From Copromyces sp. CBS 386.78 (taxonomy: Eukaryota; Ascomycota; Sordariomycetes; Sordariales; Sordariaceae): a stretch of DNA of 64,000 nt. Of this stretch, positions 34,032 through 45,903 are shown in pieces. Both the position numbers and the translations under genes were made by a program. The notes under the pieces are model-generated. The model saw only the letters and a list, made by a program, of their open reading frames with translations. It was not told where the DNA came from and made no database searches. The stretch's first letter is position 1. Every line of letters begins with the position of its first letter. The stretch spans positions 84,695-148,694 of the forward strand of contig MU839142.1 of NCBI GenBank assembly GCA_030685235.1. The letters are read 5' to 3'.

Positions 34032-36460
34032 ATGCCATCCAGGGTCCCATCCCCCTCGCTGTCCGAGCAGTTCTCCTGCAACGACAGCTCCTCCATCTCC
34101 TCCACGTACTCTCGGCCCTCCACCTCTCGGTCGTCTACCTCACAAGACTGCTCCCGCCCGAGCTTCTCCTTCCCGCTTCCCCCTTCCCAGCCCACATCAT
34201 CCAGCTCCCGGAGCCGCGGTCTCAGAAGCAAACCCTCCAAGACCCTCTCCCCACCACAACCGACCGCCCGCTCCCGAGCCGCCAGCTTCGGCAAGCGGCC
34301 CCACGCCAACCCGCCCGTGGTACCTTCCCACGACGAAATCGCCTTTCCCGTCGCCTACGAAGACGCATGGGGCTCCCGCTACGAGTCGGCCGACGGACGC
34401 ACCGACCTCGACGGGGCGCGCATCTTCATCACACGCTTCATCTCCATGAGCTCCAACCCGTGGGTGAACGCGGAGCTGCGGGACGTCATCACCAACCGCG
34501 AGCTGTGCCGGACGGTGGCGCACGTGGCGTGGGCGGTGATGCACCGGGTTTTCGGAAACAGACATGCCGATTTTACGACGACACCGCTGGTGCAGGCCAT
34601 GCGGTTCATCCTCATCAAGGCGAATATCCCGGCTGATGTGCATGTGTGCGAGAAGGCGAGGCAGGTGGTGGATTTCTTCTTTGACCCGACGCTGCATCGG
34701 AATCTGGAGCCGCTGCCTTGTGAGGAGTTGGTGGTTTACAAGTATCCGGTGGGCAGGCTGAGGGTTTGTATTGTCGGTGGTGGACCGACGGGACTGGCCA
34801 GCGCTATCTCCCTGGCGGAGAAGGGAGGCGGAAAAATTGAGGTCCATGTGTGGGAGAGGAGGTGGATGAGGGATGAGAGGACGGGTCAGGTAGGGTATCC
34901 TCCGACTGCCAGGAGGAGAGATCAGGTCGTGACGCTGCAGGACTCGGTCACAGATCTGTTGACTCCCAAGTCCTTCCAAGCGCTGTTTGCTGGACGGCCG
35001 GAAAGGGTCTGGCCTGGTTCGGCCAACATCCAGATTCGCAAGGTAGAGGATCGGTTCCTCAAGAGATGTCAGGATGACGAGTTGCGCCACTTGATTCACC
35101 TCCATCCCGAGGGCGTCACAAGGGAAGAGCTCAAGAACGGCAAGTGCGGTGACTTCCATGTCCTTTTGGGCACCGACGGCGCTGCCTCCTGGGTGCGCAG
35201 GGACTACTTCCGCGGCTACGAGAAGGAGCGCGGTCGGTCTTATGCCCTGGGACTCGCCTTTGACCGCGGCTCCGTCGGTGGTCTTCCCTGGTCCCAACCG
35301 CTCAACATGTTTCTCACCCTCGGCCAGACTCGCTACCTGCTCAACGCCTCGGACCACGACGGCAAGGGGTACCTGAACATGCAGCTGACCGAAGACGAGT
35401 GGCACAAGATGGTCGGCGTGGACGGCGAGCCCGTTCACTTTGGTTCCCCGGGCTGCTTCCGCCGCGAAGACGGATCCGTCCCCGAGGGATTCACCGAGAA
35501 CCGCGTCTTCAAGCCTTCAGAACACCGCGACTCCTCCCTCTGGAAGTCCATCGAAGACGGGCTCAAGCTCTTCGGCCTCAAGGAGTCCGAAGTCATCAAC
35601 GTCGTGCGCATCCCCATCGTCGTACAAGCCGTGCGTGAAGGCGTGCAGCAGCTTCCGCTCGAAGACTCCCGCTTCGTCCGGCGCCCACACGCCCTCGTAG
35701 CCGTGGCCGGAGACGCCGCCATGACGGTGCACTTCTGGCCTGGGCGCGGACTGAACTCGGGTATCAAAGCCGGCATCGCTTTCGGTGACGAGCTCGTGCA
35801 CGCCCTCAACCGCGAGGAGTTCGCCGGTCTTCCTTTGTCATCCATGAAGCACTACAACGACTTCATCCTCAAGCTGCAAGACCGCGAGCACGACAAGCGC
35901 AGCATCCCCATCCTCAACCAATCCGGCACTCCGGAGACTCTCGATTGGCTGCTGAAGCAAGCGTCTTCGGTCCCCGACAATGTCGCCATCGACTGGCTCG
36001 TCGGTGCCATGACCCAGATTGCTGATCGTCTCGAGCAGAGAGAAGACTGGTACTTCAAGCCGGAGATCAACGTCGAAGCGCAAATCCGTATCGTCCTCCG
36101 GCAGATGCACTCTCTTACTCTCCGAGAGATGGCCGTCTCGTTTCCCTGGCCCACACGTGAAATGGCCGGTGCCGAAGTCCTGCCCTGCCGCTCTGCGAAG
36201 CCGGAACCACCCGAGACGAGCAAGAAGGCGGAGCAGAAGTGGCTTCAGCAGCTTTGGGGAATCATCAGCAAGGATCCAAGCACTGAACGGAAGCCCAGAC
36301 TTCCCGGCTCGGCGTCGGGAGGGAGCCGTGGTCGGTTTGAGGCGCCGCGGTTTACGGTGGCCGGTTTGAGGAGCAAGTCGTCGTCGCCGAAGCTGGGGAA
36401 TGGAGGCTTTGTGGATGAGAAGCAGAGGCCGCCGATGCCGATGGGTCATCCGTTGATGGC

Positions 36461-36502
<42 letters not shown>

Positions 36503-36767
36503 GGGGATGCGGTCGGGAAGTTCTTGTCGGGCTGGATCGCCGTCTGCGAGTTTGCGGAGGAGCAATGCTAGCAAGAGGGTGGGAAGTATTAGCAGTTTGC
36601 CGGTGCCATGGGAGTTTGCTGCTGGTGAGGGTGGAGCCATGGGTTCGCAGAGTCAGCATGTGGGCAGCGATGAGGGGTTGACCAGGTTGATGAGTGTCAA
36701 GAGGCAGCCCAACCAGACGATGCTGTGTGAGGCCATGGCTTTGGCGTTGTTTGGTGTTGGCGAGTAG
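34032..36767 (+). CDS. Large FAD-dependent monooxygenase-like protein
   Basis: 911 aa, intronless, ATG at 34032. Residues 1-105 are Ser/Pro-rich and disordered. From about 245 a Rossmann FAD-binding start is clear: LRVCIVGGGPTGLASAISLA followed by an acidic/basic strand end VHVWERRW. A second FAD contact is the motif VAVAGDAAMTVHFWPGRGLN near 555-575, as in class A flavoprotein hydroxylases and MICAL-type enzymes (GD...P...G.G). A helical C-terminal part (600-720) precedes a disordered tail with 13 consecutive Gln (CAG codons, 36462-36500). Substrate is unknown. The region before the FAD site (about 110-240, ITRFISMSSNPWVNAELRDV and so on) has no match I recognise. The stop is TAG. Confidence 0.75.
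36462..36500 (+). repeat. (CAG)13 tract encoding polyglutamine
   Basis: Perfect CAG trinucleotide run inside the monooxygenase-like gene; likely length-polymorphic. Confidence 0.95.
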
Positions 36768-37418
36768 ATGCACCATGAGTGAAAAATGATTTGTTAGTGG
36801 ATTGGAGTTTAGGTAGAAGGGACTGGTACTGGTACTGACAAGGAGGAACGGAGTCATGGTTGGCTTGTGTGGTGCTTTTCCTCGCGGTGTTTCGGAAGGC
36901 AGGTGCAAATTGACGGTTCATGGCATACATAAGGTACTCAGCTATTCAAATTGAACACTCCATCATCTCTTCACATCACTGCGGTGAACGTGGGTGGGGA
37001 CTGGCCACCACCGGCACCCGACGTTCTTTCCTCAAGACGGGAGAGTCATGGGCTACCTTAACTTCCACAGCATTCTATGGCCCGTCCTGAGTTCCTTCCT
37101 TCTTGACTTTCTCTCGTGCCAAGCTCCCGTTCAAACACCACTGCGCTCACCTTCTGTTCGGCAGTCTCCCGCCGAGCTTCGTTGAGTGGTACAGGTTGAT
37201 TCGGGTACCTGAAGGGACTCGGAGTTTTGAGGTAGTAGGAGCGTGGGGCGCGAAGATGAGGACACAAGCAGTGGTGGCAATGGTACTCTTTTTGGGAGTG
37301 ATCATGTTGATATCTTGGTCAAAACGAATTGAGTGCTATTTCCTTGCTATCTCGATTCCTTTCTGTGAAAGTGGACATATGCACGGGCAGTTAGGATACC
37401 TACTTCGAGCGCATACCA
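36768..37418. other. Intergenic between convergent genes
   Basis: Contains the 3' regions of the monooxygenase-like gene and of the permease. No supported gene. Confidence 0.5.
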
Positions 37419-39200
37419 TCACTGACTAACAGCACGCGCCTCCTTCTCCTTCCTCTCCAACGCTCCCGGCTCCGTGACATCAACCCCCAACCGCATCGCC
37501 TCCGCCACCTCCTCCGCCGGGCCCGTGAACCACCGTCTCGCCCAGACCACCCACGACCCTATTGAACCAACCGCGATGATTCCCACCGCTACGACCGTGT
37601 AGTTCAGCGTCTGGCTGGTAACGGGGTTGGCAGTAGGCAAGCAGAAAACCACCGTAATGAAACAAATCCAGAGGCATGCAGCGCCGGCGATGGGGCGGGA
37701 AAGAGCGCCGAGGTTGAAGGGGCCCTTCATGGCTGTAAAGTTGTTGTGCCAGAAAAGCCCGATCAAAATAGGTAGACCGTAGCTGAGATACAGACCGATG
37801 GTGGCGATGGAGGTTGCCGCTGCGAAGGCGACTTGGCTCCCTAAAGAGGGGAGGGCGAGGATGAAGGAGAGGGTGGCGGCCAGCCAGACGGCGCGGATGG
37901 GGGACTTGAAGCGGGTATCAACTTGGTGGAAGAAGGAGGGCTGTTTTTCTGGGTGTTAGTTTTTTGTCTCAGTGAAAGAAAGAAAGGACGAGAGAGGAAG
38001 GAACTCACAATGCCTCTATCGCGGGCAAAGGCAAACATCATGCGCGAATTACTCGTCATACTAAACAGCCCACAATGCCAAACACAAACCATGATCAAGC
38101 TAAACAACGCCAGCGCACCATCCTCACCCGCAACATCGACAAAAATCTGTAGCACAGGCTGTCCGTACTTGCTATCCAGGACCCTTTCAAAGTCTTGAAT
38201 CGAAAACAAGAAAGCCATAAGCACAAAGAAGCCAAACAGCGAGCTGAACCCCACCGAGCTCACGACGCCAATCGGCGCAGACCAGCTCGCTTTCTTGGTC
38301 TCCTCACTCAAATGCGCGCTGGCGTCGAAACCAGTGAGGGTGTACTGCGACAGCAAAGCACCGCAGAGGACCACATACGCCGGTGAAGCACGCTGGCCCC
38401 ACCCCTCTGTCCCTTCATGTTCCTCGGCCGCCGTCCCATCATGATACGTCCCAAACACAAACTGGGCGCTCTGCAACTTGGGCGCCTTGGCCAAAACAGC
38501 AATACAAAGCGCCGTGATCCCCGCGCTATGCAGCACGATGCTGACATTATTCAGAAGCCTGAGCCCCTTGACCCCGAAAGTGTTGACCACGCCATGACTG
38601 ACCAACAGCGCCGCGTAGATGCCAATCGTCTTGGCTGCCGTCTGTTCGTAGTCCGGGCTCTTGACCGTGATGGCTGTAGAGATTAGGCCCGCCAGTCCGA
38701 ACGTGATGCCTGTCGTGACGGCTACTTGGCCCAGTAAGTTGAACCAGCCTGTTAGCCAGGCTAGGAAGGGAGACCACGAGGGGGGAGCGAGCATGGCACT
38801 CCAAAAATAGGGGCCGCCGGAGGTGGGGATTGCGGAAACAATTTCGGCCATGGCGATGGCGACGAGGAGGGTGAAGAAGGAGACGACGATCCACGAGATG
38901 GACATGACGGCTGGACCGCCGGTGGAGAGGCCGTAGGAGAAGAGGGTGGTTAGGCCGGTGATGACGGACTGTGGTTATGTTTTAGTGATACGTGTGACGG
39001 TATGGCATGGAAGAGAGACTGACGATGATGGAAAAGGAAACACCAAAGTTGTGAGCAAGGCCCCAGTCGCGGTTGAGTTCTTGCTTGTAGCCGAACTGGG
39101 CGAGACGGTCCTCGTCAAGTATGTTGTTGCCATGGCTGCCATTGCCACCGGCGTGCTCCAAGTCGGGTTGGATAGATGATATGGGGTCTTGAGTGCCCAT
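37419..39200 (-). CDS. APC-family amino-acid/GABA/choline-type permease
   Basis: Three exons, 39200-39024, 38968-38009 and 37940-37419, encode 552 aa. Intron 1 (55 nt, GTCAGT to AACCACAG) joins VSFSII to SVITGL; intron 2 (68 nt, GTGAGT, AAACTAACACCC, AAACAG) joins FARDRGI to PSFFHQ. About 12 membrane spans can be seen. Family marks of the fungal GABA/choline permeases (Uga4, Hnm1) include FGYKQELNRDWGLAHNFGVS, the TM1 GLTTLFSYGLSTGGPAVMS, EIVSAIPTSGGPYFWSA, GFDASAHLSEETKKAS, and SRMMFAFARDRGIP. Location is the plasma or an inner membrane. The substrate cannot be told from sequence. The region upstream is shared with SGF29, which is divergent. Confidence 0.92.
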
Positions 39201-40588
39201 CTTGACTGTTCAGTTCAGATGTCGTGGTGGGAAAAAAGAAATACTTTAATGTTCACTGCGCAAAGGTGATGTGATGTAACCAACTTCAAGTTACTATCGG
39301 CAGTGTAACGCTGGCTTCCATGTGAACGGATTCCGCGATCTTGGAACTCGAGGAACAAAAGCAGGGAGGAAAGATGAAGGAGAGAATCAAAAGAAAAGGT
39401 GTCTTTCAAGATAGCCACATTGAAACATGGAATCAGCAGCCACTCACAACCACCCAGTCCAAGACACTCGACCCCAACATCATCACCGTGGTGGGTTAGT
39501 TTAAGCTTATCTTGGCTTCCATTGAGAGGCGGGGATGGGCTGGGGATGGTTCTGAAGGAGGTCTAGTACTCCCACTCTGCAGATAATACCACGCTGATTT
39601 TGATTTGGTCCATGGCTATTCCCCTCGTGATGACTTGTTGGGGTAGGGCTTGATTAGCGAATGATAGCCGGAAAGGCGTTGAATATGGTCTGCTTTGGGA
39701 TAAGACGCGGGCTTGGCTGGGTGTTGGTGAGGGGGATGCGCCGAGGTTATGATTTCCCGTGGATGTTTTCGTTACAAGCCTCATCTTGTCGGATTCCTCA
39801 AGGCTGAATGGTAGTGAACAACACCACATCCAATTCCATTGTGATGGAAGAAGACAGGAAGTCCAGTTGATGTTCTGGGGAAATTGTTAGCGCTGACGGC
39901 TGTGCTTGACATTGGCAACTTGGCCCGGTGCCAGCCGGGAGGAGAAGTGGAAGTGGAGTAGGTACTTGGGTACCTCAATGGCTGCACAGGACATGCCTGC
40001 CGATAATAACTTGGAAATGTCAACACCACAGCTTCCATCACCACCACGCATCTCCTTCCTGCCTTCTTTTGCCTCCAAATCAAATGCAGAAGCAGCAACC
40101 AACCAACCCACATAGACCTGGCTGGCATTTGACTTTACCTGTCTCGTTTTTTCCAATCTGCTGCATTTCAGAACTCACGCAACACGTCGCGCATTCGGTT
40201 GGTGGCCCGTGCTTTTCAACGCTCTTTAAAACCCCCAACTCCCAGCTTCCCTTCTCGTCTTCGGTTCTTTAACTTCAGTCATCTCCATTCAACCAAAAAA
40301 AGTTCCGAATATTCATGACTGTTGAATCCTTTCTGCTGGACGGAAGTTTTTTACCAATTACCTTAATTCATTCTTAATCAATCACACGTTCTCCAAGTCC
40401 AAGTTACAGTACTCGCCGAGGTACCCACCCTCGTCATTGTGCATCACGTCGTGAGAACCTCAACGTCCACATCCAGTATCAGACACACCAAGACACCAAG
40501 ACACCAAACACTGGACCAGGCCCTGTCACCACTCCGTTCATTCCCAACAACAAGCAGGGACAATCACGCCCCAAACACCACAGCCAAA
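39201..40588. other. Divergent intergenic region, permease and SGF29
   Basis: No supported gene. The right third is pyrimidine- and CA-rich, fitting the SGF29 leader; the SGF29 frame is open upstream to a GTG at 40439 but has no upstream ATG. Confidence 0.5.
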
Positions 40589-41956
40589 ATGTCGTCCCGC
40601 AACCGCCAATCCCGCAACCCCAACCGCAACTCGTCGTCCAGCACCCAAGGCGAGGAAGCCCAGCTCTGGTCCCTCATCAAGGACGAGATCCGCGAGCTGG
40701 TGGATTCCATCAACAACTCCAACGACCAGATCCGCGCCATTCTCGCTCAGGACGCTCTCATCGCCCAGTCGCTTGAAGCGTCCAAAGAGAAGTCGGAAGC
40801 AGGAGAGGAACCCGACATGGCAGCCCTGGAACATGCCTTCGACACGCTCATCCGCGCCGGTGTTGGCGGTGCCGACTTGTCTAAACAGAAACTCTCGGAC
40901 GTGATTGAGCATGTCACGGTCTTGAGGGCACTGACCAAGGCGAGGGAGGAGAGCGAAGGTGTGGTGCATAGTAGCCATGGTGTAGGCACGCCGGGTCCTC
41001 ACTCGAGTAGTGCGGGACGCGATAGGAACAGCTCTAGCCTTTTGGGGAGCGGAGGGAGGTCTAGTTCGGGAAGGGGCCATGGGGGAAAGGGGGGGGATCG
41101 AGGAGGAGATCGTGAAGGGAGGGATACTAGGGACCGTGATCGTGGAGAGAAAGAGAAAGAGAAGGGGGATAAAGAGGGGAAAGATCGGGACCGCAACTCG
41201 GAGAGACTGGGCGACAAGTTGGCAGCAGACAAGTCGGAGAGGGGCGATAAACACAGCGACCGCGATCTTAGTTCCATGTACGACTTTGACGGCGCCGGCG
41301 ACTCACCCGCCCCCTCTCCTCTCTCAAGCCACACCCGCAAGCTCGGAGCCAACAACACCACCGCCGGCAGTGATCGAGCATCCACTGCCGCCCGCGATAG
41401 CGTCCCTCCTCGCGACACGCCCAGCAAAGACTCGGTTCCTCCGGAACCCAACACCAGCATTTCCACCTCCAACGGCACCACCACTTCAGCACCGACAACA
41501 GCAGGCGCCACGCAACGCTCCAAGGTGACTTTCCACAAAGGCCAAGACGTAGTGTTCAAGCCCAAACCCTCACGCGACCACGAGAGCACGGAATGGATGC
41601 TGGGGCGGGTGCAGCAAGTTCTCGGCGAAGGCAAATCCCGTCGGTACCGGGTGCAGGACGCCGACCCGGACTTGGACCCGGACCAACGGGCCGAGTACCG
41701 CACGTCGGCATCCAGCATGATTCCCGTGCCGGCGGCCGGCGAAAAAGAGAAGAAGCTGCCCAAGCTGGACAAGGGGAAAACGGTGTTGGCGCTGTATCCG
41801 GATAGTACGACGTTCTACAAGGCGGAGGTGATGGGGGTTGAGGCGGAGGGGGAGGGCGAGGGCAAGGAGAGGGTCAAGTTGAGGTTTGAGGGGGAGGAGA
41901 CTAGTGGGACGTTGCAGCTTGTTGAGAGACGGTTTGTGGTTGAGTATAGGGCTTAG
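40589..41956 (+). CDS. SGF29: SAGA-associated factor 29 (tandem Tudor protein)
   Basis: 455 aa from ATG at 40589, single exon, ending TAG. Residues 15-125 form a helical region (LWSLIKDEIRELVDSINNSN), as in Sgf29 proteins where it binds SAGA partners. About 130-305 is a disordered Arg/Asp/Lys/Ser-rich linker (GDREGRDTRDRDRGEKEKE). About 312-455 is the tandem Tudor module: VTFHKGQDVVFKPK, EWMLGRVQQVLGEGKSRRYR, VQDADPDL, then KLDKGKTVLALYPDSTTFYK and the final LVERRFVVEYRA. Sgf29 reads H3K4me2/3 and brings the Gcn5 acetyltransferase module to promoters. The linker is longer than in yeast. An in-frame acidic extension follows the stop codon (see findings). Confidence 0.9.
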   Translation: MSSRNRQSRNPNRNSSSSTQGEEAQLWSLIKDEIRELVDSINNSNDQIRAILAQDALIAQSLEASKEKSEAGEEPDMAALEHAFDTLIRAGVGGADLSKQKLSDVIEHVTVLRALTKAREESEGVVHSSHGVGTPGPHSSSAGRDRNSSSLLGSGGRSSSGRGHGGKGGDRGGDREGRDTRDRDRGEKEKEKGDKEGKDRDRNSERLGDKLAADKSERGDKHSDRDLSSMYDFDGAGDSPAPSPLSSHTRKLGANNTTAGSDRASTAARDSVPPRDTPSKDSVPPEPNTSISTSNGTTTSAPTTAGATQRSKVTFHKGQDVVFKPKPSRDHESTEWMLGRVQQVLGEGKSRRYRVQDADPDLDPDQRAEYRTSASSMIPVPAAGEKEKKLPKLDKGKTVLALYPDSTTFYKAEVMGVEAEGEGEGKERVKLRFEGEETSGTLQLVERRFVVEYRA

Positions 41957-42605
41957 GGGGCTGACAGTGAAAATGATGAGGAGGATGGGAGTGATGAGCA
42001 TGCGAATAATGACGGCCGGAAGGAGTCCAATGAAAGACATTCAACATCTGAACTTTCGGATTTGGACCATCTTGGATTCAGCGATGATGGCGAGGACGCC
42101 CATGATCCCGACAACAGCGATGAGGACATGGACGATCCGTTCTACTAATTCAGACAAGCCGCTGGTTTGGAGTTGGAAGAAAAAGAACAAGCAGCAGGTC
42201 CCCCATGAGGTACCTTCAACGTCTGGATTTTCACCTGAAGGCGATGTTGAACTCGGCGATTATGACGGAGATGATGAGGAGGGGGGTGAAGAAGATGGGA
42301 GTGATGGAGATGAGAGTGATGGAGATGAGAGGGAGGACGACGGGATTGAGAACGATGGGATTGAGAATGATGGAACCGAAGACGATGAGACTGATGAGGA
42401 TGAGAGTGAAGACAATGCAAACGATACGGACTGGAGGGAGCCCAGTGAAGCAGCCACTTCTGGAGTTTCGGATTCTGATGATGTGAAGAAAACGGAGGGA
42501 GGTCCCATGGAAGTACCTTCAACGTCACCCGAGTCCTCAGGTTCCTTCTCGAGCGATAGTATTGAACTCGATGATGACGGACAGGGACAACACTTTTTGA
42601 CGTGA
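41957..42605 (+). other. Acidic-repeat coding-like tract after the SGF29 stop, frame-broken
   Basis: After the SGF29 TAG the same frame stays open for 63 codons (to TAA at 42146-42148), rich in Asp/Glu/Ser (SENDEEDGSDEHANNDG and SDDGEDAHDPDNSDEDMDD). Past about 42150 a similar acidic peptide continues in the +1 frame to a TGA at 42603 (for example GDYDGDDEEGGEEDGSDGDE). Both parts share a degenerate unit with (A/C)CTTCAAC(G/A)TC, so the tract looks like decayed acidic repeats. It may be a former or alternative SGF29 tail, or noncoding 3' sequence. I do not call a separate gene. Confidence 0.4.
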
Positions 42606-43874
42606 TAAAGCTGTGTCGCTCATATTGCCTGGGCACTGTTTTTGGTGGTTACTTTATGACTTGTGTACTTGTGCAAGCAGCGATACATGTAGCGGGCTGT
42701 CTGGTATTCTAGAGTATCAGATGTATTATTTCCCTTGTGTCGAATGCTGTCTTTCAGTCCCGCAAACCTCATTCATCAGCGGTTTGGCCTGTGCAATCCG
42801 GGTTCATTGGGTGGTTGCCGGCAAAGTCAGCAAGTGACGGCAATTCTCAATCAATTGAATTTCCGAGTGGATCCCGCCAGTGTCCGCTGGACCAGGGCCC
42901 TCCCTTGTTGTGCCACGCCCGGCTTGCTGGAGCTTGCTGGAGGAAAGCACAGACCAGCTGCAGAAGGGAAATGGCAATTCCAGATGTGGTCGCTGATTGG
43001 CTCATTCTTCAGGGGCATCAAACCATTGCCAGGAGGGGAACAGGGCTCCTCTCTGCTACCTTACTCTACCACGCCGAGGATATTCCCCAGTGAGTGGTGC
43101 CTGAGTGACAGAGGACTTTCTCTCCGGCCTTTCAATCCAATCTCCTGAGCTCCTGAACTTTTTGCGCTGCTTCCATTCATTCTGTTGATCGTTGAATCCT
43201 TGGTGACTTGTCGTTATCGTGTCTCCGGCTCCGTTCTCTTTTGACTTTTGACATTGGATCAACAAGCCTGATCACCATCTACCAGGTTTCACCACTCCAC
43301 GACGGCACTTTGCTCCTGGATAATTAATCTCTTTGCATTGTCCAAAACTACCGGCGATACACCCGCGACGCCGACCAAGACGATCCCAGACACGTGAAGC
43401 GACGACGACAACTTTGCCAATTCCCTCTACCCAGACACTGCGCGACTACCTACACTACACTGCGCCTAATTCCAATTATAATCAACACGATACCCAAGGT
43501 ATGTTGTCTGTCTGTTTGTCACCTCTTCCCAGGCTGGCTGGTGTCGCTACCACATGGCCGCTCGTCGCCATCCATGTTGAAACTGTTCCCTCAACTGTGT
43601 CTCGCCCACCTTCTTTACTACACCTCCAACACCCGTACTAACACATGTTTCTCTCCAGTAGTCCACTCCTTAATTCCGCTTCTTGCCCCATCGCCAGTCG
43701 ACAGTCAGTAGTCCTTCCACGACACCACACAACACTCCTTCGTCGCGAACCGATCCAACTCCAGTGTCATCCATAGACACCTAACCAACACCTCCCCGGT
43801 CGAACTCACGACCACCACCACCCACACATCTCCCACGCACAACATACACACAACCCCCAGACCAACCAGCCAAA
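42606..43874. other. Promoter and leader of the ARF6-type gene
   Basis: No protein gene supported. A probable 5'-UTR intron runs 43499-43658 (GTATGT, a GTACTAACAC branch site, TCTCTCCAG), placing the leader's first exon before 43499. Confidence 0.5.
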
Positions 43875-44563
43875 ATGGGCAACGTCCTCTCCCTCGGCTT
43901 CATGGCCAAGCTCTTCGGCACCAAAGAAGTCCGCGTGCTGATGCTCGGTCTCGACGCCGCCGGCAAGACCACCATCCTGTACAAGCTGAAGCTGCAAGAC
44001 CACGTCACCACCATCCCCACGGTGGGCTTCAACGTCGAGACGGTGACGCTGCGCAACATCAAGTTCAATATTTGGGACGTCGGCGGCCAGGACAAGATCC
44101 GCCCCCTCTGGCGCCATTACTATTCGGGAACCCAGGGTTTGATCTTTGTGGTGGATAGCGCGGATCATGCCAGAATCGACGAGGCGAGGGTGGAGTTGCA
44201 CCGGATTATCAATGATCGCGAGATGAAGGATTGTTTGCTGTTGGTGTTTGCTAATAAGCAGGATATTGCTGGTGGTGAGTAACTAACTTCCCTCTTCTTT
44301 CTTTCTTGGGTGTCCGCTGCGCTCGGCTTTTTTTTTTCTTGCCTCGCTGCGCTCGATTTTATGGATGGGGAAATCAGGTTGCTGACAGACTGTTTGTGAA
44401 AAAAACAGCCATGACTCCCGCAGAGGTCACCGAGAAGCTCCAGCTCAACAAGCTCAAGGACCGCATCTACGCCGTACAACCCACCATCGCGATAGACAAG
44501 GCCGGTCTGCAGGAAGGGTTCAACTGGCTTTCCGATAACATAAAGGCTGCTCAGAAGCAGTGA
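43875..44563 (+). CDS. ARF6: ARF6-type small GTPase
   Basis: Exons 43875-44274 and 44409-44563 encode 184 aa. The 134-nt intron (GTGAGT, GCTGAC, AAAACAG) splits a codon, giving KQDIAGAMTPAEV. All ARF marks are present: Gly2 for myristoylation, P-loop GLDAAGKTT (25-33), [12 protein letters not shown] switch [21 protein letters not shown] switch II with Gln72, and NKQD at 127-130. The string [10 protein letters not shown] and [18 protein letters not shown] fits ARF6 rather than ARF1 (yeast Arf3, Aspergillus ArfB). The N-terminus [15 protein letters not shown] is about five residues longer than animal ARF6. Expected role: plasma-membrane and endocytic traffic and polarity. Confidence 0.95.
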
Positions 44564-45903
44564 TCGAATCCCAACTCCAACTGCAATCGACTAATCGATA
44601 TCAAGGAAACCGACGAAGGGAGGGCCACCCGCTCGGAGCCGGCGAATGGGGCAATCTGACTTATTGGTTAGTGGGTTGGCCGGCACAACTGCTTTGCTTG
44701 ATTATTCTAGCTGGCTTGGTTGCCGTCCGTCTCAACACCCCACCCAGCTTCAGTCCCATCGCTTCGAGACAACATGCATGGCAAGAAAGAAAGCCCGGTG
44801 CCGGCAGATCGGAAGCCCCAACCAACTCCATGGCGGCGGCGGCCCAGACCAGGAGAAAGAAAGAAAGAAAACGGAAGAAAGAGAGAGAGAGAGAGAGGAA
44901 GTTGGTCATGACTCATCCATCCCAAGAAATGCCTTCTCTTTCTTTCTTTTAACGAAACGGGACAAATGTCAACAAACAAACAAACAACGAACACACAAAA
45001 GAAGACTTGCTTGGCTTGGCTTGGCTGGGAAAGAGCAAGAGCAAGAGCAAGAGCAAGAGCAAGAGGAGGGAGGAGGGAGGAAAAATAATCCGTAATTTAC
45101 CACTAGTAGTAGTAGTACTGTTTGGTTCGTTCGTTCTTGATATCCATTTTTGTTTTCCGTTGAGAGAAGAGAAGAGAAGAGAAAAGAAAAGAAGATGGAG
45201 AGAGAGAGGCACGGGAAGAAGAAGAAAAGAGGGAGGGGGGGAAGGGAGGGGGGTTGGGGGAAGTCCAAGTGGAAGTGAATTGAAGGCTTGTGAATAGTGT
45301 TAGGTAGGTAGGTAGGTAAGGTAGTGAGTGGATGGGGGAGAGGAGACATCATAGGATACCCGGGTAACTCCTTTTTTTTTCTTTTTTCTCTTTGTTTTTA
45401 ACCTAACCTAACATTTTTTGTTGTTTTATAGCGAGCTTCTGTTGGTAGTAGCTGAGTAGGTAGTTGTATGAAAGAGAGAAGAATGGAAGTTGTTTGACAG
45501 GCAATGTATCCAGGTCATGCATGCATGCATGGTCCAGTCCAGGTTCAGGACGGGCGTTTTGCTTGCTGCTCGAATGTTTGTGCACGAATCCCGTGAAGTT
45601 CTTTCTTTTCCTGTTACGCCATGTCCATGTCATGTCCATGTCCATGTCCATTGTCGGTGATTTATACCTAAGGTAGGTACTCGCTGCCTGCCTTGTCTAT
45701 ATCGTAACTCCTGTTCTGGGCTGCAGTGCCATTCCCATCTATCTAGGTATCTATACCTTACCGCCCCAATCCAATCCAATCCACGCCTTGCTTTGTCGCT
45801 GTAATGTAATGTAATAAGTGATTGGATCCATCCGAGCATAGAGGTACGTAGGTAGGTAGGTACCTCTACCTATGTCACTCCTCCGAGTCCATTTCCTCAT
45901 CAA
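44564..45903. other. Low-complexity intergenic region
   Basis: Between convergent genes. It is dense in simple repeats: GA runs (44877-44900), an AGCAAG hexamer array (45034-45064), AAGAGAAG repeats (45165-45195), a GGTA array (45301-45320), ATGTCC repeats (45617-45652) and CATGCATG (45517-45532). Apparent frames here are products of these repeats. Confidence 0.6.

Noticed and set aside
34197..35438. 413-codon minus-strand frame
   Set aside because: Antisense to the monooxygenase-like gene, Leu/Val/His-rich mirror composition.
41886..42605. 239-codon plus-strand frame as an independent gene
   Set aside because: It begins inside SGF29 in another frame, and its first third is a Met/Arg-rich shift of the acidic SGF29-frame sequence; only the later part looks coding.
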